DNA of 64,000 nucleotides from Alviniconcha marisindica (lineage: Eukaryota; Mollusca; Gastropoda; Provannidae): contig JABMCL010001895.1 of assembly GCA_018857735.1 (NCBI GenBank), positions 282,501-346,500 on the forward strand. The letters run 5' to 3'. Position 1 is the first letter of the stretch. Each line of letters opens with the position of its first letter. The notes beneath the pieces are model-generated. The model had not been told where the DNA came from and did no database searches. It saw nothing but the letters and a program-made list of their open reading frames with translations. The position numbers were made by a program, and so were the translations under genes. Positions 1 through 11,211 of this stretch are shown here, one piece after another.

Positions 1-297
1 CAAGATTCGGTCATCACGAGCTTTCAAGGTCAGCAAGGTTCAGATCACCGCGACAGGGGATGTGACCTAGCTTCAATGAAGTTCGCATAACTCAAAGGAC
101 GTTCGCGGCGGGTACGACAACTAGTAAGGGGTGGGTGAACCAGTTACGGGACACGTACGCTGGGACCGGAGCATTCTTGGGACCTGTCAGTCGACCCAGC
201 CCTTGCGATCCCAACACGCAGACACAAAACACCAAGACGTTTAATTCTCGTCAGTCAGTCTGTGTTTTATGTTATGTCCGTGTGAACGAATGTTGTT

Positions 298-352
298 GCT
301 TAACGTCCGCGGAGGCGAGTAGGCCTATTAGGGACGGGGTTATGTCCCTTCA
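298..352 (-). repeat. SINE core fragment
   Basis: Carries the core TTAACGTCC...AGGCCTATTAGGGACGGG shared with the longer SINE copies at 1,374-1,650 and 2,624-2,960, in the same orientation. No tRNA-like head is attached, so it is a fragment. Confidence 0.6.
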
Positions 353-855
353 CAGCAAGGTGATATTAGACGAACAACAACACAACACAACAACAACAAC
401 AACAAAGTTCTCGTGCTGTCGCGCAGCGTTGCGTCTGTTAAAGTGCCAGAAATATCGATTCTGCAGCACGCACACACTTTGAGGGTGGAGAGGATGGGGG
501 GCGGGGGTGGGGATCAGAAAACACTAACTCTTCTGACACCATGTTTGTTTGCAAGTCTCCGCCCTGGTAAAAGTTGGCCGTCACGGTTGACAGGACGTTA
601 AAAAAAAAATCCTTTCCAAGGTTCACAGGCATTCTTGTGCTATTTTCTTCCCAAACTGTTTATTGACCCAGCTTTCGGACACGCGCCAGTCAGAAGCATA
701 CCTGTGTACTGGTTCCAGGACAGAAGTTGACGCCTGCGTGGTGTGGGCGATCTCAATGTACGCCAAATGGTGTCAGTTTTGCCATGTTGACCGGGGAACG
801 GTGAGCAGAATGCAGGTCAGTGTCACGGTGGCTGGATTCGGGGCAGGGGGGTGGG

Positions 856-887
<32 letters not shown>

Positions 888-999
888 TCACTTCGCTGTA
901 CTTTTTGAGGCTAATAGTCTGAAGAGAAAATACCAGAAGAGTGCCCTCCTACTGGTATTTTAAACCTGTTTAATGGAAGTTTTGCGAGTAGGTAAGATG

Positions 1000-1001
<2 letters not shown>

Positions 1002-1095
<94 letters not shown>

Positions 1096-1175
1096 TGTGT
1101 GTGTGTGTGTGTGTGCGTGTGTGTGCGTGCGTGCGTGCGTGAGTGCGTTTGTGCGTGCTATATATATATATATAT
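1002..1175. repeat. Compound (TG)n-(GTGC)n-(TA)n microsatellite
   Basis: Directly visible: GT dinucleotides pass into GTGC tetramers, back into GT and end in a short TA run. The open frame through it is an artefact of the repeat. Confidence 0.95.
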
Positions 1176-1230
1176 GACTGTAATTTCCCCTAATGGGACG
1201 AATAAAGTATTGTGTATCCTGTACTGGTAA

Positions 1231-1290
1231 GTAGGTATCTAACTTGGTGTTTTACGCCCAGTCAACCAGTACAGTTATATCAGGGCGATA
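1231..1290 (+). repeat. Short dispersed repeat, copy 1
   Basis: The motif CTTGGTGTTTTACGCCCAGT followed by CAACCAGTACAGTTATATCAGGGCG recurs with few changes at 6,811-6,860 and 13,271-13,330. The family was not recognised; it is likely part of a SINE or other interspersed element. Confidence 0.6.
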
Positions 1291-1373
1291 TTCTATACTG
1301 GAGAATTCTGTACTGGACAAAAGCCGGTTGCCTTTCCATCAGGCTGTTCACTGACCTGGCAGTGGCCGGTAAG

Positions 1374-1650
1374 TAAACATGGTGCTTAACGTCCACAGAA
1401 ACCATAAGGCTTATTAGGGACGGGGAGAATGGGGGGAAGGGGGTATGGAGGTGGGGGAAGAGGGAGAGTATATACCTATCGCTACACTGTCACCACCAGA
1501 ATGACCTGCATTAAGATGGGCAGCGATGAGAGCCATTTTAATGTTTCATTAATTGTGAGGGACAAAGTCACAAGACAGTGTCCACAAACCACAATTTTTG
1601 AAGAGAAAGGAAAACCGAAGCGGTATCAGTGGCCGGTAGAACAGACTTAA
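1374..1650 (-). mobile_element. tRNA-type SINE, head-truncated copy
   Basis: Shares its whole length with the better copies at 2,624-2,960 and 3,830-4,575: a core reading GTGCTTAACGTCCACAGAAA, a G-rich linker, then CTACACTGTCACCACCAGAATG and ACAGTGTCCACAAACCACA. On the minus strand the order is head to tail. This copy stops before the tRNA-like head that is present in the other two. Confidence 0.75.
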
Positions 1651-2246
1651 TCACCGCCCCAAATTTGTCCAGTCTGGGTGTCTGGATTACAATTATTTTT
1701 GTCTCCGATTGTTTTGATCTATATGGAGTGAACTTTGATGACGTATTGCAGCGTTCTAGAAAAAAAGAAAAGAAAAAAGTAGGTCCACTAAAAATATGTG
1801 GTCTATTGCGTTTCTCTCCAATCTATTTTTAACTCATAACGACTGTTACGTTTTTGGCAAAATAAAAAGAAGAAAGAAAGAAAGAAAAAGAAAAATCCAG
1901 GGTTCCAGGCGAGATCAAAAGATCAAGAGATCTTAGAGGAGGGAGGTGGAGCTGGACCCTCAACTTAGCCCAGAAGAGATCATGAGTAGGGAGGTGGAGC
2001 TGGGCTAAAGAAAGCTGGACTTCCTTTGCTTGAGTTGTCCAAGTTGTTCGTCAACAGCAGTGCAACGGACATTGTCTTTGTGACTCTGGCCAAGCACAGC
2101 AGTTGAAACAGCAATTGCGCAGTGCACAAGTCGCTGGGCAATGGCGAGGGACACCGCCCTAACACTTCCATTGTTCTGGCGGCGGTTCACGGTCTCTCCT
2201 GTCTTTTTCGGGTGGTTTCCGCGGTCGAGCCTTCACTCTGTCGTCC

Positions 2247-2305
2247 CCTTCCCACTCTGTCCCCGTCCCTAATAGGCCATCTCGCCTCCGTGGACGTAAA
2301 GCACC
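2247..2305 (+). repeat. SINE core fragment
   Basis: CCCCGTCCCTAATAGGCC followed by TCCGTGGACGTAAAGCACC is the reverse complement of the SINE core seen at 298-352. It is therefore a plus-oriented fragment. Confidence 0.6.
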
Positions 2306-2520
2306 AAGAAAGAAAGCACGAAAAAAACCCCCCCCCCCCCCCCAAAAAAAAAGGACAGACAAATCATGACTAAATAAATAATAAATTATACACTTAATCG
2401 TTTTTTCGCCAAATCTGAGAAGGCTAGTTCCTTTAAAGAGAGAGAACCATTGACAGCTCTGTGTTCTGAGCAGAGACGACGTTAATTTCTGCCCCCCCAC
2501 CCCTTTTTTTATTATTAAAT

Positions 2521-2625
2521 TTTTTGTTGCTTAACGTCCATGGTGGCGAGAAGGCCTATTAGGGACGGGGAATTCTGCCCGGTTGTACATTTTGCTTTAC
2601 GTCCACAGAAGCGAGATGCCCGGTT
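2521..2625 (-). repeat. SINE core fragment, abutting a full copy
   Basis: GCTTAACGTCCATGGTGGCG...GGCCTATTAGGGACGGG is followed by a second partial core (TTTACGTCCACAGAAGCG). Both lie just before the full SINE at 2,624, suggesting nested or repeated insertion at one place. Confidence 0.55.
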
Positions 2626-2960
2626 AAGTAAGTAAACATGGTGCTTAACGTCCACAGAAACCATAAGGCTTGTTAGGGACGGGTAGAAGGGGGGAAGGGG
2701 GTATGGAGGTTGGGGGGGGGGGGGGGGGGGGGGGGGAGATTACATACCTATTGCTACACTGTCACCACCAGAATGTCTCCTGCATTAAGGTGGGCAGCGA
2801 TGAGAGCCATTTTAATGTTTCATAATTGTGAGGGACAAAGTCACAAGACAGTGTCCACAGACCACAACTTTCGAAGAGAAAGGAAAGCCGAAGCGGATTC
2901 GAACCGAGGTCCATCCGCTTACCAGCCTAACGCCTTACCGCTAAGCCAAACCGGCTCACA
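2624..2960 (-). mobile_element. tRNA-derived SINE, complete copy
   Basis: Read on the minus strand it begins with a tRNA-like head at 2,959-2,886: an A-box-like TGGCTTAGCGGTAAGGC and a B-box GGTTCGAATCC. A shared body and the core GTCCCTAACAAGCCTTATGG follow, and it ends in ACTTACTT-type repeats near 2,624. A 25-base G run (2,712-2,736) interrupts the body. The A and B boxes are the internal RNA polymerase III promoter known for this class of element; whether this copy is transcribed cannot be seen. Confidence 0.85.
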
Positions 2961-2976
2961 TGCCCGGTTCGCAGCA

Positions 2977-3006
2977 TGGACCTATATATATATATAGGTC
3001 CATGGT
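2977..3006. repeat. Perfect palindrome around (TA)n
   Basis: ATGGACC, then TA repeats, then GGTCCAT, directly beside the head end of the SINE. It may be a secondary feature of the insertion site or a slipped TA tract. Confidence 0.8.
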
Positions 3007-3144
3007 TCGCGGTGCCCTACTGTGGGACCTCAAAGGGGAGGCGGTGTGTCCCTCGCCGCCCCCATGCATTCGGTGTGTCCGGTATGTAGGACAGACCCAT
3101 CGTGCCCAGTGACAGAGTCACGCGAGAGGGAGTAAAATATAAAC

Positions 3145-3265
3145 AATGAATGGTGGTGTGGTCGGGCGGTTAAGGCCTCGATTGTGCCCAAGCGGTGTAA
3201 GAGTTGGCTGGCCCTTACAAAGCAATATCACGGCGATTGTTAGGTTCGAAAACTGGTTCGGCCAC
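3145..3265 (+). repeat. tRNA-like sequence, degenerate
   Basis: GTGGTCGGGCGGTTAAGGC resembles an A box and GTTAGGTTCGAAAACTGG a B box, about 70 bases apart. No clean cloverleaf could be drawn, so this is more likely a SINE head or tRNA relic than a tRNA gene. Confidence 0.3.
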
Positions 3266-3829
3266 TAACTCTTTCTCTCTCGCTCGCTCGCTCTGCCTCT
3301 GTCTCTGTCTGTCTGTCTCTCTCCACTCTCAGTACCCCCCCCCCCCCCCCCCATCTTAGTCTCAGCATAATGGCATTATTATTACAGAATGTTTAGCCAT
3401 TTGGAATAGAGGAAGCCTCGACATCTTGTACGCAAAAGGGAGCCGACGGTGTGGGTGGGTGGGAGTGGGTGGATCCAGGAAAGCAGGACGGTAACATTTG
3501 TTCGTCTTCTTGCAGATACTGAGTCGGGCTGACCGTGGACGTAAAGATTTATTGAACCATGCTTCGGCATTGGTCACAGCTTGTCCCTAATATGTCAACT
3601 GACATCTGAGGACATTAAGCATCACTTCATCATCATCATCGGGCTGACTCGTGGAGAAAAGGAAGAACCTCTCCGCTCCCACATTCTCTGATTTGACCGC
3701 GACGGCCGAGAACTCAGTTACGCGCATGTATCCAACCGGTACCCTGAAATGCCTGGTGTACGGAAACAAGCTCTTAAAATTAACTATCCCACACCCATCA
3801 CTCCCTGGGCTCACCGTCTTCCGCTCCCG

Positions 3830-4575
3830 TGAGCCGGTTTGGCCTAGCGGTAAGGCGTTAGGCTGGTAAGCAGAGGGACCTCGGTTCGAATCCGCTTAGG
3901 CTCTCCTTTCTCTTCAAAAGTTGTGGTCTGTGGACACTGTCTTGTTTGTGACTTTGTCCCTCACAATTACCGAAACGTTAAAATGGCTCTCATTGGTTTA
4001 AACAAAATTTTATTCATTCATCGTAATAATAAGCTCAACAAATAAGTACAGGAAACACAAAAGCAGTATGCTTATTTGAGTGTTACCTATAGATAAAATG
4101 ATAATCATACAGACATTTACGATGGCAAGATGGCAAATTGCTGTCAAAACGTCAGAGGCAACAAAACAAACAAAGACCAAAATGACAACAAAAACAAACA
4201 AACAAAACAAAAAATAAAAACAAAACAAAAACAACAACAACAAAATGAGAGGAGGGGGCGGGGGTTGAAAAAAAGTAAATAACTAACCGAATGGTCTAGT
4301 GATGCTGTCATAGTTATTGATCTGAGAGGGACAGAGAGAGAGGGAGAGGATTAAAACGTGTACTCCTTCGCTTGTATCGTAAACAAATTTTGGCTCTCAT
4401 TGCTGCCCACCTTAACGCAAGAGTCATTCTGTTCTGGTGGTGACAGTCAAACGATAGGTATATAATCACCCTCTTCCCCCACCTCCAGAAACCCTTCCCC
4501 CCCGTCTCCCCGTCCCTAATAAGCCTTGTGGCTTCTGTGGACGTTAAGCACCATGTTTACTTACTTACTTACCTA
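3830..4575 (+). mobile_element. tRNA-derived SINE split by an insertion
   Basis: The plus-strand copy starts with a tRNA-like head (GTGAGCCGGTTTGGCCTAGC, later GGTTCGAATCC). The body stops at 3,995 within TGGCTCTCATTG, and resumes at 4,391 with the same 12 bases. It then runs through the body and core to a (CTTA)n tail at 4,551-4,575. Without the insert it would be about 340 bp, like the copy at 2,624-2,960. Confidence 0.85.
3996..4390. mobile_element. 395-bp insertion with 12-bp target-site duplication
   Basis: Flanked exactly by TGGCTCTCATTG at 3,984-3,995 and 4,391-4,402. The left end, read on the minus strand, is GAATGAATAAAATTTTGTTT: an AATAAA followed by an A/T-rich end, compatible with a minus-strand retroposed RNA. 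The inside is A/C-rich low complexity plus a purine tract. No terminal inverted repeats or known coding domain were seen, so the element class is unknown. Confidence 0.75.
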
Positions 4576-4726
4576 CCGGCGCTCGCCACAGACTGCGAGG
4601 TGGTGGGTATCATGGGCGGAAGCAACTACTCATTGGAACCTACCTAGAGGCCCAGAGTCAGCGATATTGCTAGCCTGGCCATGGTGTGTCAATGTGGGAG
4701 CTGGTTCTACCATCGGAGGGCTTGCT

Positions 4727-4727
<1 letters not shown>

Positions 4728-4764
<37 letters not shown>
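4728..4764. repeat. Long poly-G run
   Basis: More than 30 consecutive G on the plus strand, broken by one C before a further short G run. Exact length is likely unreliable in any assembly. Confidence 0.9.
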
Positions 4765-5155
4765 CGGGGGGAACAGGTTTTTGAGGACGGTCGGGATGAT
4801 GATCTGTGAAACCCTGCGAACCTCGGGTTCTCGCTTTGCTGAAAGTGCTGGCTGGTGTTTGGAACTGTCGGAATCAGTGTATCCCTCGTCACCCAGAGGG
4901 CGCGCATGTGAGAGAAAAAGAGAATCGGTGTTTGATGATCTGTCAGTAAAAGCTAGCCAATGGCTGCGACGCCGCAAGCCATTTTAACTGTGATGGTTGC
5001 TTCGCCCGCGCGGCCACATACTCGGCCATTCCGTTTGTCGGTCACTGACGACGATGGCGCACGATAAAACAGACAAGAGGCTAAGGGTTAAAAGGAACGC
5101 TTCAGACTATTCAGAGCTCAGGAGCTGTGTGAAAGTCAATGTGGCCGTCCTGGGC

Positions 5156-5212
5156 TCCCCGTCCCTGATAAACCTTATGGTTTCTGTGGACGTTGACGTT
5201 AAGCACGGTGAA
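5156..5212 (+). repeat. SINE core fragment
   Basis: CCCGTCCCTGATAAACCTTA followed by TGGTTTCTGTGGACGTTGACG and GTTAAGCAC matches the reverse complement of the SINE core; the head is absent. Confidence 0.6.
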
Positions 5213-6810
5213 AAAAGATGAGACCATACAAAATAAGCTAAAAAACAAATATAAAAAAACAAAAAAACAAAAACGAAATAATAAAAATCAATATTTTAGT
5301 GCAATCACCTTTTTTTAAACAACAAACAAACAAATGATACACTAACAGACCTTAATGTGGATGAAATTTTAAGTGGCTACTCAGTCTGGCACTTCACACC
5401 TCTGTACTGAAATTAATTTTGTTCAAAACGTGTCCCCTCGCACCTCACACTGACACACACACACAAATCATGCAGGACGTTAAACTGATGTAACCATCCA
5501 CCCAATCGCCAAACACCTGATCTAACCACCCAACCCGGCAAAGCGGTCGCGATGATCACGACGACCGATCCTTGTCCAATAAGGCGGCCAGTCAGGGGAG
5601 GAAACTCTAGTCGATCTGCCCCGCCAAGGTTGCTTCAGTGCAGTAAAGTCATCGCGCCTGGTTCACGATGACATAATCATGATCACGACGCGCAGTCGAA
5701 GGCGGACTCAAAGACCCGTACTGTTCGTGTCAAGCGTGTTGGGTTCACTTCACTGTTAATAATAACACCGCTAAGTTTCCTCTCTCGGTCAGTCACGTAC
5801 CGTTTCAGTTTCCCCCCGGCGTCTCAGTCTCAGTTTAGGGCCGCCCAGTCACTGAAGGGTTCAACTCCACGAAAACTTGTTTGATGTTTGTGTGTTTATG
5901 TTCTGTTCTTTATTTGTGCGTGTATGGATTGATTGTGTAGATCTCACTTGAGAATGAGTTTACAGATATATGTATGAGAAGAGTTTTGAAAAGAGTGGGC
6001 CTATTATGACAGCCGCAGTGAGCAGGTGTGGTTAGATCGTCCTGAGGTGAAGCGGTTCAGTTGATAGGATGTTAACCCCTTCAAAGCCCCCAGCCTGTAA
6101 AATTTGCCGACTGAAAGATACACGGACGTGCATGCGAACAGTACATTTTCCGGCCCTTTAGCACATTTACTGACTTTCAATGCTGTGTTTTGAAGCGGAA
6201 AATCCCTTCACATGCCAGAGCGAAAAAGAAGAAAAAAAGGCTCAAGAGTTTCAAATTTCGCACTTTTATTGGTCGTTTTGAACTTACATCATGGCAGTGA
6301 AGGGGTTAAAATCCAATTACTAACGCAGTCGCACCCTCTCCACCATCCCACCCACACCCCTTGAACGCGGCATCCACATGTGTTCTTTCGACAACTTCCA
6401 CTTCCAGCACTTGAATTAGTTTGGTTTTGCTGGGTTGTCAAAATTGAAGTGCAAGTGGCCATACCACAGGAAGTCATTTTGCCGGCTCTGAATCTTGAGC
6501 GTATGCAACAATGATCCTACTCATAGTGCATGCTATGTTGATGAAGGCAATCACTGATGAGTCTTATTTATCAGAAAACAGTCCCTTACTTCCCTAAAAA
6601 ATATCCTCTGGATTTGAAACCTTCAGTATATTGCACAACATTTCGTTAATTGATTGTAGATACATTAGTAACAAGTGCATCTGAAAACAAACGTCTCGTT
6701 TTACCTTTGCTACAGCAACGGTTCAGGAGTGGTCTCCCATGCTAGAAAAAGAAGACAGCTGAAGTTGTCTCCCATCTTGGGGGCTGAGGCTGGGGTTGGG
6801 GCAAGTCTGT

Positions 6811-6860
6811 AACTTGGTGTTTTACCCCCAGTCAACCAGTACGGTTATATCAGGGCGAAA
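6811..6860 (+). repeat. Short dispersed repeat, copy 2
   Basis: AACTTGGTGTTTTACCCCCA then GTCAACCAGTACGGTTATAT, the same unit as at 1,231 and 13,271. Confidence 0.6.
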
Positions 6861-7549
6861 GTGGAGGTGAGGATGGGGGGAATTATTATAGTTTTACAAT
6901 AGGTCATTACATAATTGTTCCTTTAAAACAGAGTGTTATTCATTCTTTAAAATAAAATATTATTCATCAGATCATTGACATAGATGACTGACAGGATTTT
7001 GGGAAACAATAATAAAATAATAAAAAATCCAGGTTCAGCATCACACCTCTGACAGGAACAATTAGTTATTTAGTTAATAATTGGATTATAATATCCTGTC
7101 AACTGCACAGAGCCACATCAGGATAATCAAACTCCGTTACAAGCAAATGCACCCCTCCCCAAAAAAAACACAACAAAACAAACCCTCTTCTCATATATAC
7201 ATATATGTATAAACCCTTTCTCAAGTCAATCCTGACAGGGACAATGGAGAACAAATCTCATTCTGTTAGAAGCAGCCACAATCATCATTTTGATAATTCT
7301 GCAAATGTTATGCATTACCAGTGTGTTCCCTTGTCACAGACCATAAGCCCTTCGCACGTCGAAAGGTAGAAATGGGATCTTTCCTGTGTGCACCAATTTT
7401 AGTGCATGCTGTGCTTGTGCTGTGAGCACATTCTGCGAATGTGGGTGCATTTTTTGTTTGTGCTCTATGAATCAACATTACAAAATACCTTACATTACAG
7501 GCCCTTGTGTTGATTCAGAAGAACTGAAAAAAACAAAAAACAAAAAAAA

Positions 7550-7627
7550 ACCTGGTTGGGTCCAGGAGTCGAACCTTTGGCCCTAGACTGTAAAGTCCAG
7601 CCTGCTGTCCAACCAGCCACAAACTCC
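7550..7627 (-). repeat. tRNA-like SINE head, reversed
   Basis: On the minus strand: GTGGCTGGTTGGACAGC (A-box-like) and AAAGGTTCGACTCCTGG (B-box-like), followed by a T-rich stretch. The T-stem pairs poorly (two of five pairs fail), which argues against a working tRNA gene. Confidence 0.45.
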
Positions 7628-8409
7628 TGTCACACTAGTTCTCAGACTGGCAAAGTACTGAACCAGTAAAAGAAATGTAAAGCAGCAAATGGGCATGATT
7701 CTTCAATCAGTTGTCAGTGTCAATTACACTTTTAACTTTTAAGGTTTAGGGGGTCCGACTTGGTGCAAGCTTGGCAGGTTGAATTCCACAGGGTCACTGC
7801 GCAGCTTCAGTCACAATCTTTGCCCACCAGCTGTATCAAAGACTTTTTACACCCACAAACACAGGACAAAACTGGGGGCCAGTAATGCTGATACAGCTGT
7901 ATGACCGACACACTGACTGGTATTGTGATGTGTACAACTGACTTTCTGTGGATGTGGGTCAAATTGTACATACATTTTTTTTTATAACTATGTTGATGCA
8001 TGGCTCAGAAGTTTAGTGTTTCAGGCTTACTCTATCAGATATGCATATATGTTTGTGCATGATGATTAACACCATGTTGTACAAAGCTTGCGGCCTAATG
8101 CACTGCGGTATGATCACAGCGATCTGGGGTGGGGGGACATGTATGATAATGTACACCTTTAAGTACATGCACTTTATCTTTAAAGATGTATGTCAACCAC
8201 TGTTTATACCTGTTATTACAAGGTGTAATCCAGTGAAGGTTTAAACTTCTCAGTTGTGCAAAGGTGTGGGAGTTTTCACTTCTTTCAGATCAGGACTTGT
8301 GCAGAATCATCTTAGCTCCTCTTAGTTCCTTTTGTATGCACAGCAAGCTGAAAGGTTAAACATCCCATGTCCACCTCTTGAGAAGACAATGCCTAACAGT
8401 AGTATCGAA

Positions 8410-8440
8410 ACAAGAGAGAGAGAGACAGACAGACAGAAGC

Positions 8441-8531
<91 letters not shown>

Positions 8532-8615
8532 CAGACAGACAGACAGAGACACAGAGGCAGAGACAGAGAGAGACACAGAGACAGACAGTGACAAATCGAG
8601 ACAGAGACAGAGAGC

Positions 8616-8653
<38 letters not shown>

Positions 8654-8757
8654 CAGAGACAGAGACAGAGAGACAGACAGACAGACAGACAGAGACAGAG
8701 AGACAGAGGCAGAGACAGAGAGAGACACAGAGACAGACAGTGACAACGGACAGAGAC

Positions 8758-8818
<61 letters not shown>

Positions 8819-8898
8819 GAGAGAGAGAGAGAGGTAGAGAGGCAGAGACAGAGAGGGAGGGAGAGATGGGGAAGAGGTGGGGGGGGGGGGGGGGGGGG
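8410..8898. repeat. Compound (GA)n / (ACAG)n tract ending in poly-G
   Basis: About 470 bases of pure purine-rich repeat: GA runs, GACA and CAGA tetramers in two similar blocks, then a G run at about 8,879-8,898. Long open frames (Arg-Glu on plus, Ser-Leu on minus) run through it because the repeat lacks stops; they are not genes. Confidence 0.95.
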
Positions 8899-9202
8899 AG
8901 GCCTCAGGCAGAGAAAGAGAAAGCAGAACATAGTTCTATATTTTGGAACACATCACAGTGAATTTGTTTAATGACACTTTTTATAGCACCACAATTTTCG
9001 CACACAAAGACACTATACTGCCTATTATTGCCTCTGCTACAATGCCTAATAAGCTTAGTGCTGAGCTAGACAGTAAAATAAACAAACATGTCCACTGAAG
9101 TAATATCTGGGGTATAAAAGTTTGTGGCCAAATTTTATTTTACAATTGAAGTTCACTTTTAAAGCACTGAAGGGTGTGCAGCTGCAGGCAAATCCTGCAC
9201 CA

Positions 9203-9208
9203 TTTATT
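9203..9208 (-). terminator. Candidate poly(A) signal for a TXNDC17 long 3' UTR
   Basis: AATAAA on the minus strand. It would serve only if the TXNDC17 transcript extends through the minisatellite and a possible 3' exon at 9,809-9,874. Weak; based on the hexamer alone. Confidence 0.2.
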
Positions 9209-9808
9209 GTATTTACTGTAAGTCATTGAAGACACTACAACTTTGTGCAGAGCTCACTGCCATTTGCGCATCTGTCACTGATGAGAAGGTGAGAGACTGG
9301 AGAGCTTAAAGGTGCAAGATGTTGACATGCACAGCCAAGAAGAAGAAAAAAATGCACCTTTATGTTGACTTTTCCCTGACAATTTTTCTAACTCCTGCAA
9401 AAATGCGTGAATTTTCAATGTCATTCAAGGATACATTTTTGTGTGTGCAGATTTTACTACTTCAAACCTCATGTGGAGGAGGGGTGGGGGCTCAGCAGGG
9501 CACTTCGTCTTGAAAGAGTGATTTCCAATAGGCCTTTTGTGCAGATGGAAGGAATAAGAACTGTCAGAATTTTCTCATAATTATAGTCTCCTTTACAGTA
9601 GGCCCTTTCATTCTTCACACCAATTGCACTGTCTACTGCTTGTCTCGCTGATTTTCTCTAATAACACACATGCACACACCCTCACCCTGAATTGTTCCCT
9701 GATAATGGTTAGTTATAGGAACACTGGAAGAGTGGTATAGTAGCAAAACTAACATCATTCACAATGGTTCATCTTCTCCTGGTCACAATGATTCATCGAT
9801 CTTCTCCC

Positions 9809-9874
9809 CACTAATCTGGGAATGTGCCGTAGAACAGGAGACACTGGAAAGCTTCCTTTGCAATACCAGGCTGT
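9809..9874 (-). other. Possible terminal exon downstream of TXNDC17
   Basis: The minus strand shows TTTTTTTGCAG followed by 22 codons (starting Ile-Gln-Pro-Gly) and a TAG. In the phase left by TXNDC17 exon 3 it would be open. It could be an alternative last exon, a 3' UTR exon spliced from donor-like sites in the minisatellite, or chance. Confidence 0.25.
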
Positions 9875-10249
9875 ATCTGCAAAAAAAGGAGAGAAAAAAC
9901 AGCTGCTCATACACTCTGAACTCTAAAATCAGTCAAACCTCAATCAATACAAAATGAATAAAACAAACATTCAAACCCGAAAATCATACTTCTTACATTG
10001 TGTCCTGGCTTGAGGCAACCGGCGGGCACAAAGCCAAGGACACTACATCGGCTGAGCACTACTTTCTATTTCCACAGTGCGCTCACTTACTTCTGCTTCT
10101 CAAACTTTGTGAATCCAACAGTCATTCACAATAACCAGTGCATGACTTTCTCAAGCTGCTGACAATTAGTCACACCACCTGAGACAGCGACTGATGACTT
10201 CCCTTAGTTGACACTCAACGATTCATTCATGCAACAGCCAGCTAGTGAC

Positions 10250-11145
10250 TTTGTAATGTGAAGCTGGCATTCATTTACACATGAGAGGGCAGTGCATAAC
10301 TTTCTAAGTTCAACATTCATTCACACTTACTTGAGATGGCAGGTGACAACTTTTTGAAGCTGACATTCATTTACACCTACCTGAGATGGCAGGTGCCAAC
10401 TTTGTGAAGCTAACATTCATTTGCACCTACCTGACATGGCAGGTGCCAACTTTGTGAAGCTAACATTCATTTACACCTACCTGACACAGCAGGTGCCAAC
10501 TTTTTGAAGCTAACATTCATTTACACCTACCTGAGATAGCAGGCGACATCCTTCTGAAGCTGACATTCATTTACACCTACCTGAGATGGCAGGTAACAAC
10601 GTTCTGAAGCTAACATTCATTCACACCAACCTGAGAAGACAGCCGATGACTTTCTGAAGCTGACATTCATTTACACCTACCTGAGATAGCAGGTAAAAAA
10701 TTTCTGAAGCTGACATTTATTCACATCAACCTGAGAGGACAGCCAATGAATGTCTGAAGCTGACATTCATTTACACCTACCTGAGATGGTGACAACTTTC
10801 TGAGGCTGACATTCATTTACACCTACCTGAGATGGCAGGTGACAACTTTCTGAGGCTGACATTCATTTACACCTACCTGAGATGGCAGGTGACAACTTTC
10901 TGAGGCTGACATTCATTTACACCTACCTGAGACAGTGAGAGGACAGTCGACAACTATGTGACACTCACACTTATTCACACCTACCTGAGACTGCATGAAG
11001 ACAGTTGACAACTATGTAACACTCACACTTATTCACACCTACCTGAGACTGTGTGAGGACAGTTGATGACTATGTAACACTGACACCTATTCACACCAAC
11101 CTGAGACTGGCAAGGCAGCTGATGACTATGTGAAGCTGACATTCA
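10250..11145. repeat. 50-bp minisatellite in the TXNDC17 3' UTR
   Basis: About 16 copies of a 50-bp unit, for example GAAGCTGACATTCATTTACA then CCTACCTGAGATGGCAGGTG, most uniform at 10,330-10,930 and diverged at both ends. The unit nearest the gene overlaps the TXNDC17 stop codon. On the minus strand most units contain CTCAGGTAGGT, a near-perfect splice-donor consensus. Confidence 0.92.
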
Positions 11146-11211
11146 CTCTTCCTCAAAAAACATCTGGACCAGGCCATCATCAGCACACTGTGCCTCTACT
11201 AGTCTCTTTGG
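11143..11211 (-). CDS. TXNDC17: TXNDC17 exon 4 (last)
   Basis: Acceptor TTCCAG; encodes PKRLVEAQCADDGLVQMFFE and the final Glu-Glu, then TGA. The codons at and after the stop are the first unit of the 3' minisatellite. Confidence 0.94.
   Translation of the reverse strand, partial: PKRLVEAQCADDGLVQMFFEEE

Larger units (their letters stand above)
1..1370. other. Repeat-rich stretch, no gene recognised
   Basis: No exon with family similarity or a convincing splice-bounded frame was seen on either strand. The stretch holds a SINE core fragment near 298-352, a 29-base G run at about 859-887, a (TG)n/(GTGC)n/(TA)n tract at 1,002-1,175 and one copy of a short dispersed motif at 1,231-1,290. The short open frames here are low-complexity or run through these repeats. 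Confidence 0.6.
5213..8320. other. Intergenic stretch, no gene recognised
   Basis: A/T-rich non-coding sequence with one more copy of the short dispersed motif (6,811-6,860) and a reversed tRNA-like element (7,550-7,627). Frames are short and have no splice-bounded family match. No promoter or RNA gene could be supported. Confidence 0.5.

Noticed and set aside
2886..2959. tRNA gene
   Set aside because: The A and B boxes belong to a SINE head: the same body and tail follow in other copies and the acceptor stem does not pair.
4010..4243. 77-residue hydrophobic frame on minus
   Set aside because: A/C-rich low complexity within the 395-bp insertion; no family resemblance.
8332..8961. Long Arg/Glu frame on plus and Ser/Leu frames on minus
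   Set aside because: They run through a GA/ACAG simple repeat that lacks stops; no flanking exon structure.
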